Assembly (NCBI GenBank): GCA_964443435.1
Contig: CAYUCW010000083.1
Location: 1-6,502 of the forward strand
Source of the DNA: Pseudaquidulcibacter sp964443435
GTDB taxonomy: Bacteria > Pseudomonadota > Alphaproteobacteria > Caulobacterales > Aquidulcibacteraceae
DNA: 6,502 nt
Direction of reading: 5' to 3'
Numbering within the stretch: the first letter of the stretch is position 1; each line of letters starts with the position of its first letter. Shown here one piece after another: positions 1 through 5,848 of this stretch. Both the position numbers and the translations under genes were made by a program. The notes under the pieces are model-generated. The model saw only the letters and a program-made list of their open reading frames with translations. It was not told the DNA's origin and did not search any database.

Positions 1-75
1 GTTTTATACTTTAAACCTCACTCTAAAGCCTTAGGCAATTTTACTTTATATAGGCAATTTCACGACATTACACGC

Positions 76-98
76 AAAAAAAAAGCCACGCTTGTGGC
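76..98 (-). terminator. Intrinsic terminator after the tRNA-fMet remnant
   Basis: Read on the minus strand, a 5-bp GC-rich stem (GCCAC / GTGGC, plus-strand 85-89 and 94-98) with a 4-base loop is followed at once by nine T (A-run at 76-84). This is a standard Rho-independent terminator. It lies 12 bases beyond the CCA end of the tRNA-like sequence and points the same way, so it was probably the terminator of that tRNA transcript. The short stem is offset by the long uninterrupted T-run. Confidence 0.75.
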
Positions 99-110
99 GG
101 GGTTGTATTT

Positions 111-187
111 TGGGTGCGGGGGCAGGATTAAGAACCCTAGCGGTCTTCAGGTTATGAGCCTGATATATATAGCTGCGTAAACTGCTT
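111..187 (-). pseudogene. Decayed initiator tRNA-Met (CAT) copy
   Basis: On the minus strand the 3' part matches a bacterial initiator tRNA. There is an intact 5-bp anticodon stem (TCAGG / CCTGA) around the loop CTCATAA with anticodon CAT (156-154), and the 3' acceptor strand CCCCGCA (121-115) followed by C and CCA (113-111). The T arm is broken: the conserved TTCAAAT loop reads TTCTTAAT and the 5' stem is shifted by extra bases. The D arm is only faintly recognisable (AGCAGTTT near 187-180), and no 5' acceptor strand pairs with the 3' one. It cannot fold as a cloverleaf, so I call it a pseudogene or a leftover duplication of a tRNA 3' half, for example an old integration site. I rely on general knowledge of the initiator tRNA consensus, not on an alignment. 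Confidence 0.72.
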
Positions 188-220
188 ATTTTATTGATTA
201 ATTTTAAATGCAAAAATTTA

Positions 221-241
221 CTGTGCTAAAATCTGTGCTAA
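221..241. repeat. Direct repeat of CTGTGCTAA, 12-bp period
   Basis: The 9-mer CTGTGCTAA occurs at 221-229 and again at 233-241. It lies between the tRNA remnant and the stop codon of the DUF3309 gene. A 12-bp period is close to one helical turn, so it could be a protein-binding pair such as an integrase arm site or an operator, or it could be chance in AT-rich DNA. Confidence 0.5.
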
Positions 242-251
242 TAGTCTATCC

Positions 252-407
252 TTATCTTTTGCCAAACAATATCATTAAAACCACTATTACAAGCACTAAT
301 CCAACACCACTTGAAGGATAATAGCCCCAATTCATACTATAGGGCCAACGCGGAAGCGCGCCAATTAAAAACAAAACTAAAACTATGATGGCGATATTAT
401 AAATCAT
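252..407 (-). CDS. DUF3309-family small membrane protein
   Basis: A 51-codon minus-strand frame runs from ATG (407-405) to TAA (254-252). The peptide starts MIYNIAIIVLVLFLIGALP, followed by RWPYSMNWGYYPSSGVG, then a second hydrophobic stretch and a short basic end FGKR. Two short membrane segments (about residues 4-18 and 35-48) flank a central Leu-Pro-x-Trp-Pro / Trp-Gly-Tyr motif. That motif is characteristic of the DUF3309 family of proteobacterial peptides of about 50 residues, whose function is not known to me. The length fits the family. The ribosome site is weak: an AGAAAAGA stretch about 6 bases before the ATG. The gene stands alone, divergent from the envelope operon at 653. The inner-membrane location is inferred from hydrophobicity. 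Confidence 0.85.
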   Translation of the reverse strand: MIYNIAIIVLVLFLIGALPRWPYSMNWGYYPSSGVGLVLVIVVLMILFGKR

Positions 408-590
408 TTTATATCTTTTCTGAGAAATATGGCATTAATCACTCATTATTGCATATTTGGGTTTTGATTTAAGCTTCGGAAACTACCTATTTTGCTGAAT
501 AGTTTTCTAAATGACATGCCCCATAATTATCAATCATAGGTAATTTCCGATTCTATTTATTTTTGCTTGGCAATCTAAAACCTAATTCAA

Positions 591-608
591 GGCAATAGAA
601 ATATTGCC
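591..608. promoter_or_regulatory. Inverted repeat GGCAATA-4-TATTGCC
   Basis: A perfect 7-bp dyad, GGCAATA (591-597) and TATTGCC (602-608), has a 4-base GAAA spacer and lies 45 bases before the ATG at 653. It could be a regulator operator or a small hairpin in the leader. A further GGCAAT copy sits at 569-574. The dyad is directly seen, while any role is inferred. Confidence 0.5.
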
Positions 609-619
609 GTCAAATTTTG

Positions 620-635
620 GATTGCATTTGCAATC
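620..635. promoter_or_regulatory. Inverted repeat GATTGCA-2-TGCAATC
   Basis: A perfect 7-bp dyad, GATTGCA (620-626) and TGCAATC (629-635), has a 2-base spacer. It ends 5 bases before the ribosome-binding stretch of the gene at 653. It shares the ATTGC/GCAAT core with the dyad at 591-608, so the pair may be two sites for one regulator. As RNA it would form a tight hairpin just upstream of the ribosome site. Confidence 0.5.
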
Positions 636-640
636 AAGAT

Positions 641-646
641 AAAAGG
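641..646 (+). promoter_or_regulatory. Ribosome binding site that fixes the start at 653
   Basis: AAAAGG lies 6 bases before ATG 653-655. The same frame is open upstream to a TTG at 617, but that would add 12 residues unlike a signal peptide and would place translation through the dyad at 620-635. The site therefore favours ATG 653. Confidence 0.65.
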
Positions 647-652
647 TATAAA

Positions 653-1051
653 ATGAAAATCTCAAACTCAAATACATCTAAACCAAGGGCGATAAGAAAA
701 ATTCTTAGTTTTTCAATTATGGCCTTGTCAGTTGCATTCTCTTGCAGCCCAGCTTTAGCAGATGAAAGTCAGGCAAATAACTCGATTGCCGGCGCCGGCG
801 CAAAAATCGAAATGGCAACCCGCCAAGCAGGCGTTGCCGGCAATCAAGGCGATCAAAGCTATAATATGTCACGTGAACGCTTTGAAAACTCAAAATTAGC
901 ATTTGCAAAAGGCAATTATGATAGCGCCGAAATGTTAGCCGATGAATCGGCTTTGCTTTCGGAATTAACAAGTGAAAAAGCAAAACTTGCCGCCCTTACC
1001 ACAAGCAATAATGCCCTGTTAAATACTAATGCTCAGATTAGCGGCGAATAA
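653..1051 (+). CDS. Secreted DUF4398-type protein, first gene of envelope operon
   Basis: The product has 132 residues. The N-terminus is a long signal peptide: basic residues (K10, R12, R15, K16), a hydrophobic core around residues 18-30, and a likely signal peptidase I site after Ala36 (PALA|DES). A Cys at residue 31 is preceded by AFS, which is a poor lipobox, so export as a soluble periplasmic protein is more likely than lipidation. The mature part is Ala-rich, helical and charged. It contains the pattern RFENSKLAFAKGNYDSAEML (76-95), which resembles DUF4398, a TPR-like helical hairpin common in envelope proteins. The next gene starts 12 bases after the stop and carries the same type of helical region before its OmpA domain, so the two products probably work together at the outer membrane. 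The exact function is unknown. Confidence 0.82.
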   Translation: MKISNSNTSKPRAIRKILSFSIMALSVAFSCSPALADESQANNSIAGAGAKIEMATRQAGVAGNQGDQSYNMSRERFENSKLAFAKGNYDSAEMLADESALLSELTSEKAKLAALTTSNNALLNTNAQISGE

Positions 1052-1056
1052 AAGGA
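1052..1056 (+). promoter_or_regulatory. Ribosome binding site of the OmpA-like lipoprotein gene
   Basis: AAGGA starts right after the TAA of the upstream gene and lies 7 bases before ATG 1064. It supports the chosen start and co-transcription of the pair. Confidence 0.7.
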
Positions 1057-1063
1057 ATTTATT

Positions 1064-1885
1064 ATGAACAAATATACAAAACCACTTTTGCTTTCTATCG
1101 CTTTTATAACTCTTAGCGCTTGTGCGACCACCATGCCAAACCAAGCTATACAAGATGTGCAAATGCGTCTTTCTTCCGCCTATAGTGATAAAAAAATTGC
1201 CGAACGTGGGCAAGGCGATTTAGCCAATGCTAAATCTGCTCTAAGTTTGGCGCAAACCGAATGGAATCGCGGTGAAAAAGCGAAATCTAATCACCAGTTA
1301 TTTATGGCAAATACATATCTTGAATTAGCCGAAACGCGCGGTGCACAAGGCAAAATGGAAGCTTCGATTGCTAATTTACAAAACCAAGCAAAGCTTAATA
1401 AAAGTAATGGCATAATTGCAGATCAAAACTCTCAAATAAATGATATGAATATTACATTGACTACGCGCGACCAGCAATTAGCGGATGCACAGGCACAATT
1501 ACGTGATTATGACATGAAGCCTACTGACCTTGGTTCGACTATGGTGCTTCAAGATGTTAGCTTTGAAACTGGACGCTCTGTTTTATTACAAGGCGGCGTT
1601 AATCGTTTACAACCACTTATCAAATACCTTAGCTTAAGCCCGAATACACGTGTAAGAATTGAAGGTTACACCGATAATGTAGGCGGCGCGCAATATAATC
1701 TTGATCTATCGTTAGACAGAGCGAACGCAGTTAAAACAATTCTGATGAATGCAAATGTCAATTCTAATAGAATTGAAACTTATGGCTCTGGCTTTGAAAA
1801 ACCTATTGCCACCAACACAACACCGTCAGGTCGCCAATTAAATCGCAGGGTTGAAATTACACTTCTAAAACAACCCGGCCTTTAA
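1064..1885 (+). CDS. OmpA-family lipoprotein with N-terminal DUF4398-like region
   Basis: The product has 273 residues. It begins with a lipoprotein signal peptide ending in the lipobox LSAC, with Cys20 the lipidated residue. Ala at +2 favours outer-membrane sorting. Residues about 28-100 form a helical DUF4398-like region (ANAKSALSLAQTEWNRGEKA), and residues about 100-150 look like a coiled-coil linker. Residues about 160-268 are an OmpA C-terminal peptidoglycan-binding domain. GYTDNVGG (201-208) and SLDRANAV (216-223) supply the Asp204 and Arg219 expected to grip the diaminopimelate of peptidoglycan, and NRRVEI (260-265) closes the fold. The predicted role is a lipid-anchored tether between outer membrane and cell wall. 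It is the second gene of an operon with the DUF4398 gene and is followed by a strong terminator. It resembles Pal/YiaD-type proteins, but the DUF4398 region sets it apart from Pal. Confidence 0.93.
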   Translation: MNKYTKPLLLSIAFITLSACATTMPNQAIQDVQMRLSSAYSDKKIAERGQGDLANAKSALSLAQTEWNRGEKAKSNHQLFMANTYLELAETRGAQGKMEASIANLQNQAKLNKSNGIIADQNSQINDMNITLTTRDQQLADAQAQLRDYDMKPTDLGSTMVLQDVSFETGRSVLLQGGVNRLQPLIKYLSLSPNTRVRIEGYTDNVGGAQYNLDLSLDRANAVKTILMNANVNSNRIETYGSGFEKPIATNTTPSGRQLNRRVEITLLKQPGL

Positions 1886-1901
1886 ACGTCCCCCCAAACT
1901 G

Positions 1902-1935
1902 AGACCCCGCTTCCCCAGCGGGGTCTATTCTTTTA
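1902..1935 (+). terminator. Intrinsic terminator of the DUF4398/OmpA operon
   Basis: A 9-bp stem (AGACCCCGC 1902-1910 with GCGGGGTCT 1918-1926, 7-base loop) is followed by ATTCTTTT on the plus strand. It lies 16 bases after the lipoprotein stop. The minus-strand side has no T-run, so it mainly serves the plus strand. The right arm and T-run overlap the last codons of the convergent response-regulator gene, whose TAG is at 1927-1925. Confidence 0.85.
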
Positions 1936-2692
1936 AGGGATTTTGGCTTGCGGCGATAACTAAACGTGCAAGTGAAGGAATTGATTTTGTATTGGTTTTA
2001 CGCATTATTAAAGCGCGATGATTTTCAACCGTTCTTTGGCTTATACCAAGTTCATAGGCGATTAATTGACTTGCTTTACCCGCCATAACACCATTCATAA
2101 CCTCGATTTGACGCGGCGTTAGGCCTTTAATAAGATTGGCCGCATCGGCTTGCCATTCAAAAAGCTTATCCTTATCTTTGCTATAAGTGAGAGCAAGTTC
2201 AACAGATGATATTAAATCATTTGGCTTTATTGGCTTTTCAAGAAAGTCCATAGCGCCCGCTTTCATCGCTTTGACCGACATTGAAATATCAGCATTTCCA
2301 GTTATCATAATCGTAGGAATTGTAATTTTCATTTTCTTTAAAAGTTCAAGCAATTCAATCCCATCAATTTGCGGCAAATATGCATCGATTAAAATGCAAT
2401 CCGCTTTATTTATATAATCTGATTTAAGAAAAGTTTCTGCGCTTGAAAAGTCAGACACATTATATAATTTACCTTCAAAAGTTTGTCTTATCGCTTCACG
2501 TATTGAATTATCATCATCAATAATAAAAACCCAAGCGGCATCAGGAAGTATTCGCGCTTTTTGATTTTCAATTTTCAATGAATGCTTTGGTTTGACTGGA
2601 ATTCCTAATTGCTGTGCAATCAATGTTGTTAAATCGCTATGCTTAACTGGCTTATTTAATTGCAAGCAATTATTTCTATTCCGTCGTCCCAA
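1925..2692 (-). CDS. REC-LuxR (FixJ-like) response regulator, probable C-terminal piece of a hybrid histidine kinase
   Basis: The open frame spans 255 codons from a TTG at 2692. Residues 53-168 are a full receiver domain: acidic pocket Asp59/Asp60, phospho-acceptor Asp103 in LIDAYLP, Thr131 in ITGNAD, and Lys153 in LEKP. Residues 189-250 are a LuxR/FixJ helix-turn-helix (LTPRQIEVMNGV, GISQRTVENHRALIMRK), so the product should bind DNA when phosphorylated. Residues 9-31 (QLNKPVKHSDLTTLIAQQLG) look like the end of another receiver domain, with its Lys-Pro motif, cut off at its start. No ATG exists until residue 121, inside the receiver, and I see no good ribosome site. I infer that this is the tail of a kinase-REC-REC-HTH protein whose front is missing. 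It overlaps the GH130 gene by 37 bases in another frame, so translation, if any, would depend on coupling. Confidence 0.85.
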   Translation of the reverse strand: MGRRNRNNCLQLNKPVKHSDLTTLIAQQLGIPVKPKHSLKIENQKARILPDAAWVFIIDDDNSIREAIRQTFEGKLYNVSDFSSAETFLKSDYINKADCILIDAYLPQIDGIELLELLKKMKITIPTIMITGNADISMSVKAMKAGAMDFLEKPIKPNDLISSVELALTYSKDKDKLFEWQADAANLIKGLTPRQIEVMNGVMAGKASQLIAYELGISQRTVENHRALIMRKTNTKSIPSLARLVIAASQNPLKE

Positions 2693-3615
2693 TAATATAA
2701 ATTATCTGAATAAACTAAATATAGGTTTTCATTATCACGGCGTGCAATCATTCCATATTTTCCATTAATTTTTTTTGGAAACAAAGCCATTCCTTTATTC
2801 ACAGACGCACTTCCAGTAAGTGGGAAAAGCTTGAACTTTAAAAAGTCTTTGGTTTGTAAAAATTCTGAACGTATCATATGGCCGTCATAGGCGGTAAAAG
2901 TGGCGCAATATGTTATTTCACCATTATCTTCAAATGCCGCGAATCTTGCGTCTTCAATCCCGTTACTTTGATTTAATGTTACAGGGAAAATCACTCTTTC
3001 ACTTATATCAGAGCTAGCAAATTCAAGCTCCGTTTCGTCGCCATTATCACAAGGCGTGCGACAAATGACTTGCGGCAAAATTGCAAGTTTAGAAACGGGG
3101 TCAAGGATTACACGACCATCAATTGCAATTATTCCACTTCTAAATGTAAGTGAGGAAACATGACCCTCACCAATCGCCCTTAAGGAAAGAATAAAACGTA
3201 TGCCGCCAACCGGTACGTCTTTTTGATTTGGATGTATTACAATGCTTGGATTAAAAAGCGCGGCAGCTTCATAGGCATATTCATTTAAAAAATATGCACC
3301 AATCAGCTGGCTTTGTGTAGTATTAAAATCTTCATGCAATTGGAAAGCTTCTTCCATTTCATGAGCACGTGCTTCAAACCGCGCAAGTATATTAGAATGG
3401 CGGTCTTGAAAATTTTCTAAAACATTAGCCAATAGAAGCTTTGCCGCCTCATCATCAAGTCCCATAACTCTATCGACTATATGGTTTGCCCGCTTTTTAT
3501 CGGTTGGCATTAAATCTCTGGGTTCAACTGATGGACTAAACGGGCGTAGAATTACCCGCGTTGGATCCGGCAATAATGATAGGCCTTGCCGATTTAATAT
3601 GTTTGATTGAGTCAA
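2656..3615 (-). CDS. GH130-type mannoside phosphorylase/glycosidase, C-terminally truncated
   Basis: The frame has 319 codons. The start TTG (3615-3613) has a clear AAGGA site 5 bases upstream, and family-like sequence begins straight away (LNRQGLSLLPDPTRVILRPF), so TTG is preferred over the later ATG at residue 36. GH130 features are a helical N-terminal part (37-105), then beta-propeller segments with FNPSIV (121-126), LSLRAIGEGHVSSLTFRSG (143-161) and the active-site motif GIEDARF (219-225), whose Asp222 should be the catalytic acid. NKGMALFPKK (273-282) follows. Family enzymes phosphorolyse or hydrolyse beta-mannosides. From memory, relatives of this type run to about 480 residues and carry further motifs (GNCGSP, YVPNVVY) that close the propeller. 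Here similarity ends at YYWDDGIEII and the frame stops three codons later, so the last third is missing and activity is doubtful. It overlaps the glycosyltransferase gene by 80 bases. Confidence 0.85.
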   Translation of the reverse strand: MTQSNILNRQGLSLLPDPTRVILRPFSPSVEPRDLMPTDKKRANHIVDRVMGLDDEAAKLLLANVLENFQDRHSNILARFEARAHEMEEAFQLHEDFNTTQSQLIGAYFLNEYAYEAAALFNPSIVIHPNQKDVPVGGIRFILSLRAIGEGHVSSLTFRSGIIAIDGRVILDPVSKLAILPQVICRTPCDNGDETELEFASSDISERVIFPVTLNQSNGIEDARFAAFEDNGEITYCATFTAYDGHMIRSEFLQTKDFLKFKLFPLTGSASVNKGMALFPKKINGKYGMIARRDNENLYLVYSDNLYYWDDGIEIIACN

Positions 3616-5848
3616 AATTTTCCTTTTTCCATGCCTTTGGCATTAATTGCGCAAATATATTCATATCACACTGGCTTAATAAATAGGCGAGGACGGATTC
3701 GGCGCCACAATTTTCATTCACTCGGTCATGGTGTAGGCCATCAAAGCAAGATCCCGTAATTGGATCAATTAAAGAAACCCCAAGGTCATTTTTTCCAGAG
3801 AACCAATTATAAGCTTTTTTGGCTTCTAAATACCAAATATCATTTCGTGTAATTTGGTATGCAGTAAGGCATGCACTAATACTTGCCTGCGCCTCTACTG
3901 GTTGTTGGTCAAATTTTTTATCTGACATTCCAGTTTCAAAAAAGCCTTCGGTTGCATATGGTCTGAAATAATTGTTTTTACTGGTTTGCGCATTCATTAT
4001 AAATTTTAAGGTTCTAAGCCCCGCTTTGATAAACTTATCATCATTTAAAATTTTGCCTGCAATAATCAAAGCTTGTGGCATGCGCGCATTTTCATAAGAT
4101 AGTCCGTGTTCAAACCAATACCAATCTTCTGAGCTATTATTCTCTAAATGATAATAAAGGCGAGATGCCAAAATTCTGGCAAAATTTTTGTCTATAGGAT
4201 TTGCTTCAAATCCCAAGATGGCAAACGCAACCGCTCTTGGTGAAGTAAAACTAATAGTAGATTTATATGCGTTTTTGAAAAGTGCTTTCGCCCAGTTTCT
4301 TTGATTTTCATCCTTGCCATCACGGACGCAATTGCCTAAAGCCCAGAGAGTTCTTCCGTGGCTGTCTTCCGAGCCTTGCGCCTCTAACCAATCACGACCA
4401 AAACTCATGAAATTACGAAAGCGCCCATTGTCATTATTCCAGGCGTGCTGAATAAATGCCGCAAAAATAATTGAGTTTTTTAACGGTGCAACTTGTGCCG
4501 CCGACATCCTGCAAGAAAGTAAAAGTGCACGCGCATTATCATCAACACAATATCCATGATGCCTATCAGGTACTTGGTAAATTGCGTGCTGAGTTATTCC
4601 TGTATCATCACACATTGAATCAAAATAATCAGTAATTATTGGTAATAATGATACCTCTGACTCATTTTGATAAAGACTATAATCTATTATTTTACTTGAA
4701 TTAATCGCGTTCTTAAATACTTTTATATAGTCTTGCGCAATGCATGGCCAAATCATTTCACGCCCTGCGATGAATGCGGTTTTGCGAATTTTATTTCTCA
4801 ATTCATGATCTTGCAACATATGTGAAATTTTTTCGCCAATTGCTTTGGAATCATTAAAAGGAACAATTATTCCGCGACCATCTTTAAGAAGTTCATTTGC
4901 GTGCCAATAAGGGGTGGAAATCACGACATTGCCAAGTCCAAAACTATAGGCAAGTGTTCCAGATGTCATCTGATCTTCATTTAAATAAGGCGTTACATAG
5001 ACATCGCAGGCGCTTAGGTATTTTACAAGATCTTCTAGACTAACAAAATCATCTATAAAGAAAACTTGTTTTTCAACACCTAATTGTTTTGCTTGCTTTT
5101 TAAGCTTATTCCGATATTTCTCACCCTCAGATTTTACTAAATTTGGATGAGTCGCGCCAAGAACAATGTAAATTGAATCTGGGCAATCTAAAAGAATTTT
5201 AGGCATGGCTTCAATGACCAAATCAATACCCTTACTTCTGGATAAAAGTCCAAAAGTAAGAATTATAGTTTTGCCGGCAAATCCTATATCGCTTTTTGCA
5301 AGATCTGGGTCGAGAAATTCTAAATCAGGAATACCGTGCGGAATAACTTCTATCTTTTCACTGGGAACTTTATAAATGCTTTCTAAAAGCTCTTTGCCCT
5401 TATAAGCCATTACAATTAATTTTGAAGAATGATTAATAATTGAAGTTAGAACTTCAAACTGTTTCTTAGAAGGATGTTCAAGGATTGTATGTAAAGTTGT
5501 TACAATCGGAATTCTTACATTTTCTAGTAATTTAAGAATATTTTCGCCGGCCTCGCCGCCAAAAATTCCGAATTCATGTTGAAGGCTTAACACGTCAAAA
5601 CCACCGAATTTAATGAATTTTGCGGCTTCTAAATAATCACTTATTTCATCATCATGTATTTCATACTGAACTTTTTCAGGATAATTATAATTCGCTGGAA
5701 AATCTGTCATTGCGATTGTTACAGTTTCAACATTTAGAGAGTTTGAAACCGAGGTTTCTATATCATTCGTAAAAGTCGCAATGCCACATCTACGCGGTAA
5801 AGAATTGCCCAAGAAGGCAATCTTTAAATTGCTTTTGCGATTACTCAT
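3536..5848 (-). CDS. GT4 glycosyltransferase fused to a C-terminal helical (toroid-like) domain
   Basis: The product has 770 residues. About 1-390 form a GT-B glycosyltransferase of family 4: PRRCGIATF (18-26) at the acceptor-side loop, LQHEFGIFGGEAG (89-101), TTLHTILEHP (117-126), VIPHGIPD (168-175), LTFGLLSRSKGIDLVIEAMP (197-216) with the donor-binding Arg/Lys, and EDQMTSGTLAYSFGLGN (291-307) where the classical E-x7-E region lies. Residues about 400-740 are Trp- and His-rich helices with acidic motifs: PDRHHGYCVDDNARALL (427-443), GRDWLEAQGSEDSHGRTLWA (484-503), WYWFEHGLSYENARMPQA (576-593), FDQQPVEAQ (646-654). This suggests an alpha/alpha-toroid glycan-active domain. It has no signal peptide or membrane span, so it is cytoplasmic. 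Candidate ATGs lie at 5857, 5854 and 5848. I chose 5848 (8-base overlap with the upstream stop, best fit to the family N-terminus), but the others are possible. Pairing with GH130 suggests a mannoside-like product, though the sugar cannot be read from sequence. Confidence 0.9.
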   Translation of the reverse strand: MSNRKSNLKIAFLGNSLPRRCGIATFTNDIETSVSNSLNVETVTIAMTDFPANYNYPEKVQYEIHDDEISDYLEAAKFIKFGGFDVLSLQHEFGIFGGEAGENILKLLENVRIPIVTTLHTILEHPSKKQFEVLTSIINHSSKLIVMAYKGKELLESIYKVPSEKIEVIPHGIPDLEFLDPDLAKSDIGFAGKTIILTFGLLSRSKGIDLVIEAMPKILLDCPDSIYIVLGATHPNLVKSEGEKYRNKLKKQAKQLGVEKQVFFIDDFVSLEDLVKYLSACDVYVTPYLNEDQMTSGTLAYSFGLGNVVISTPYWHANELLKDGRGIIVPFNDSKAIGEKISHMLQDHELRNKIRKTAFIAGREMIWPCIAQDYIKVFKNAINSSKIIDYSLYQNESEVSLLPIITDYFDSMCDDTGITQHAIYQVPDRHHGYCVDDNARALLLSCRMSAAQVAPLKNSIIFAAFIQHAWNNDNGRFRNFMSFGRDWLEAQGSEDSHGRTLWALGNCVRDGKDENQRNWAKALFKNAYKSTISFTSPRAVAFAILGFEANPIDKNFARILASRLYYHLENNSSEDWYWFEHGLSYENARMPQALIIAGKILNDDKFIKAGLRTLKFIMNAQTSKNNYFRPYATEGFFETGMSDKKFDQQPVEAQASISACLTAYQITRNDIWYLEAKKAYNWFSGKNDLGVSLIDPITGSCFDGLHHDRVNENCGAESVLAYLLSQCDMNIFAQLMPKAWKKENFDSIKHIKSARPIIIAGSNAGNSTPV
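3621..3625 (-). promoter_or_regulatory. Ribosome binding site deciding the TTG start of the GH130 gene
   Basis: AAGGA on the minus strand lies 5 bases before TTG 3615-3613 and inside the 3' end of the glycosyltransferase gene. It supports a true 80-base gene overlap over a later start. Confidence 0.6.

Larger units (their letters stand above)
408..652. other. Divergent intergenic region (DUF3309 gene / envelope operon)
   Basis: About 245 bases separate two divergent starts, so promoters in both directions are expected here. On the plus strand the best sigma-70-like pair I can see is TTGATT (464-469) with TATTTT (488-493) at 18-base spacing. It is weak and would give a leader of about 150 bases. 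No convincing pair is visible for the minus strand. The right half holds two perfect inverted repeats, listed separately. No further coding frame is supported. Confidence 0.5.

Noticed and set aside
111..187. Functional initiator tRNA
   Set aside because: The T loop and stem are altered, the D arm is degenerate, and the 5' acceptor strand does not pair.
617..652. Upstream TTG start giving 12 more residues for the DUF4398 protein
   Set aside because: The AAAAGG site and a normal signal peptide favour ATG 653; the extension runs through an inverted repeat.
717..983. Minus-strand frame of 88 codons
   Set aside because: It lies wholly inside the signal-peptide-bearing DUF4398 gene on the other strand and has no recognisable motif or ribosome site.
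1019..1213. Minus-strand frame of 64 codons
   Set aside because: It is antisense to the junction of the two envelope genes, with no family features.
2187..2417. Plus-strand frame of 76 codons
   Set aside because: It is antisense to the conserved receiver domain; its hydrophobic look mirrors the receiver codons.
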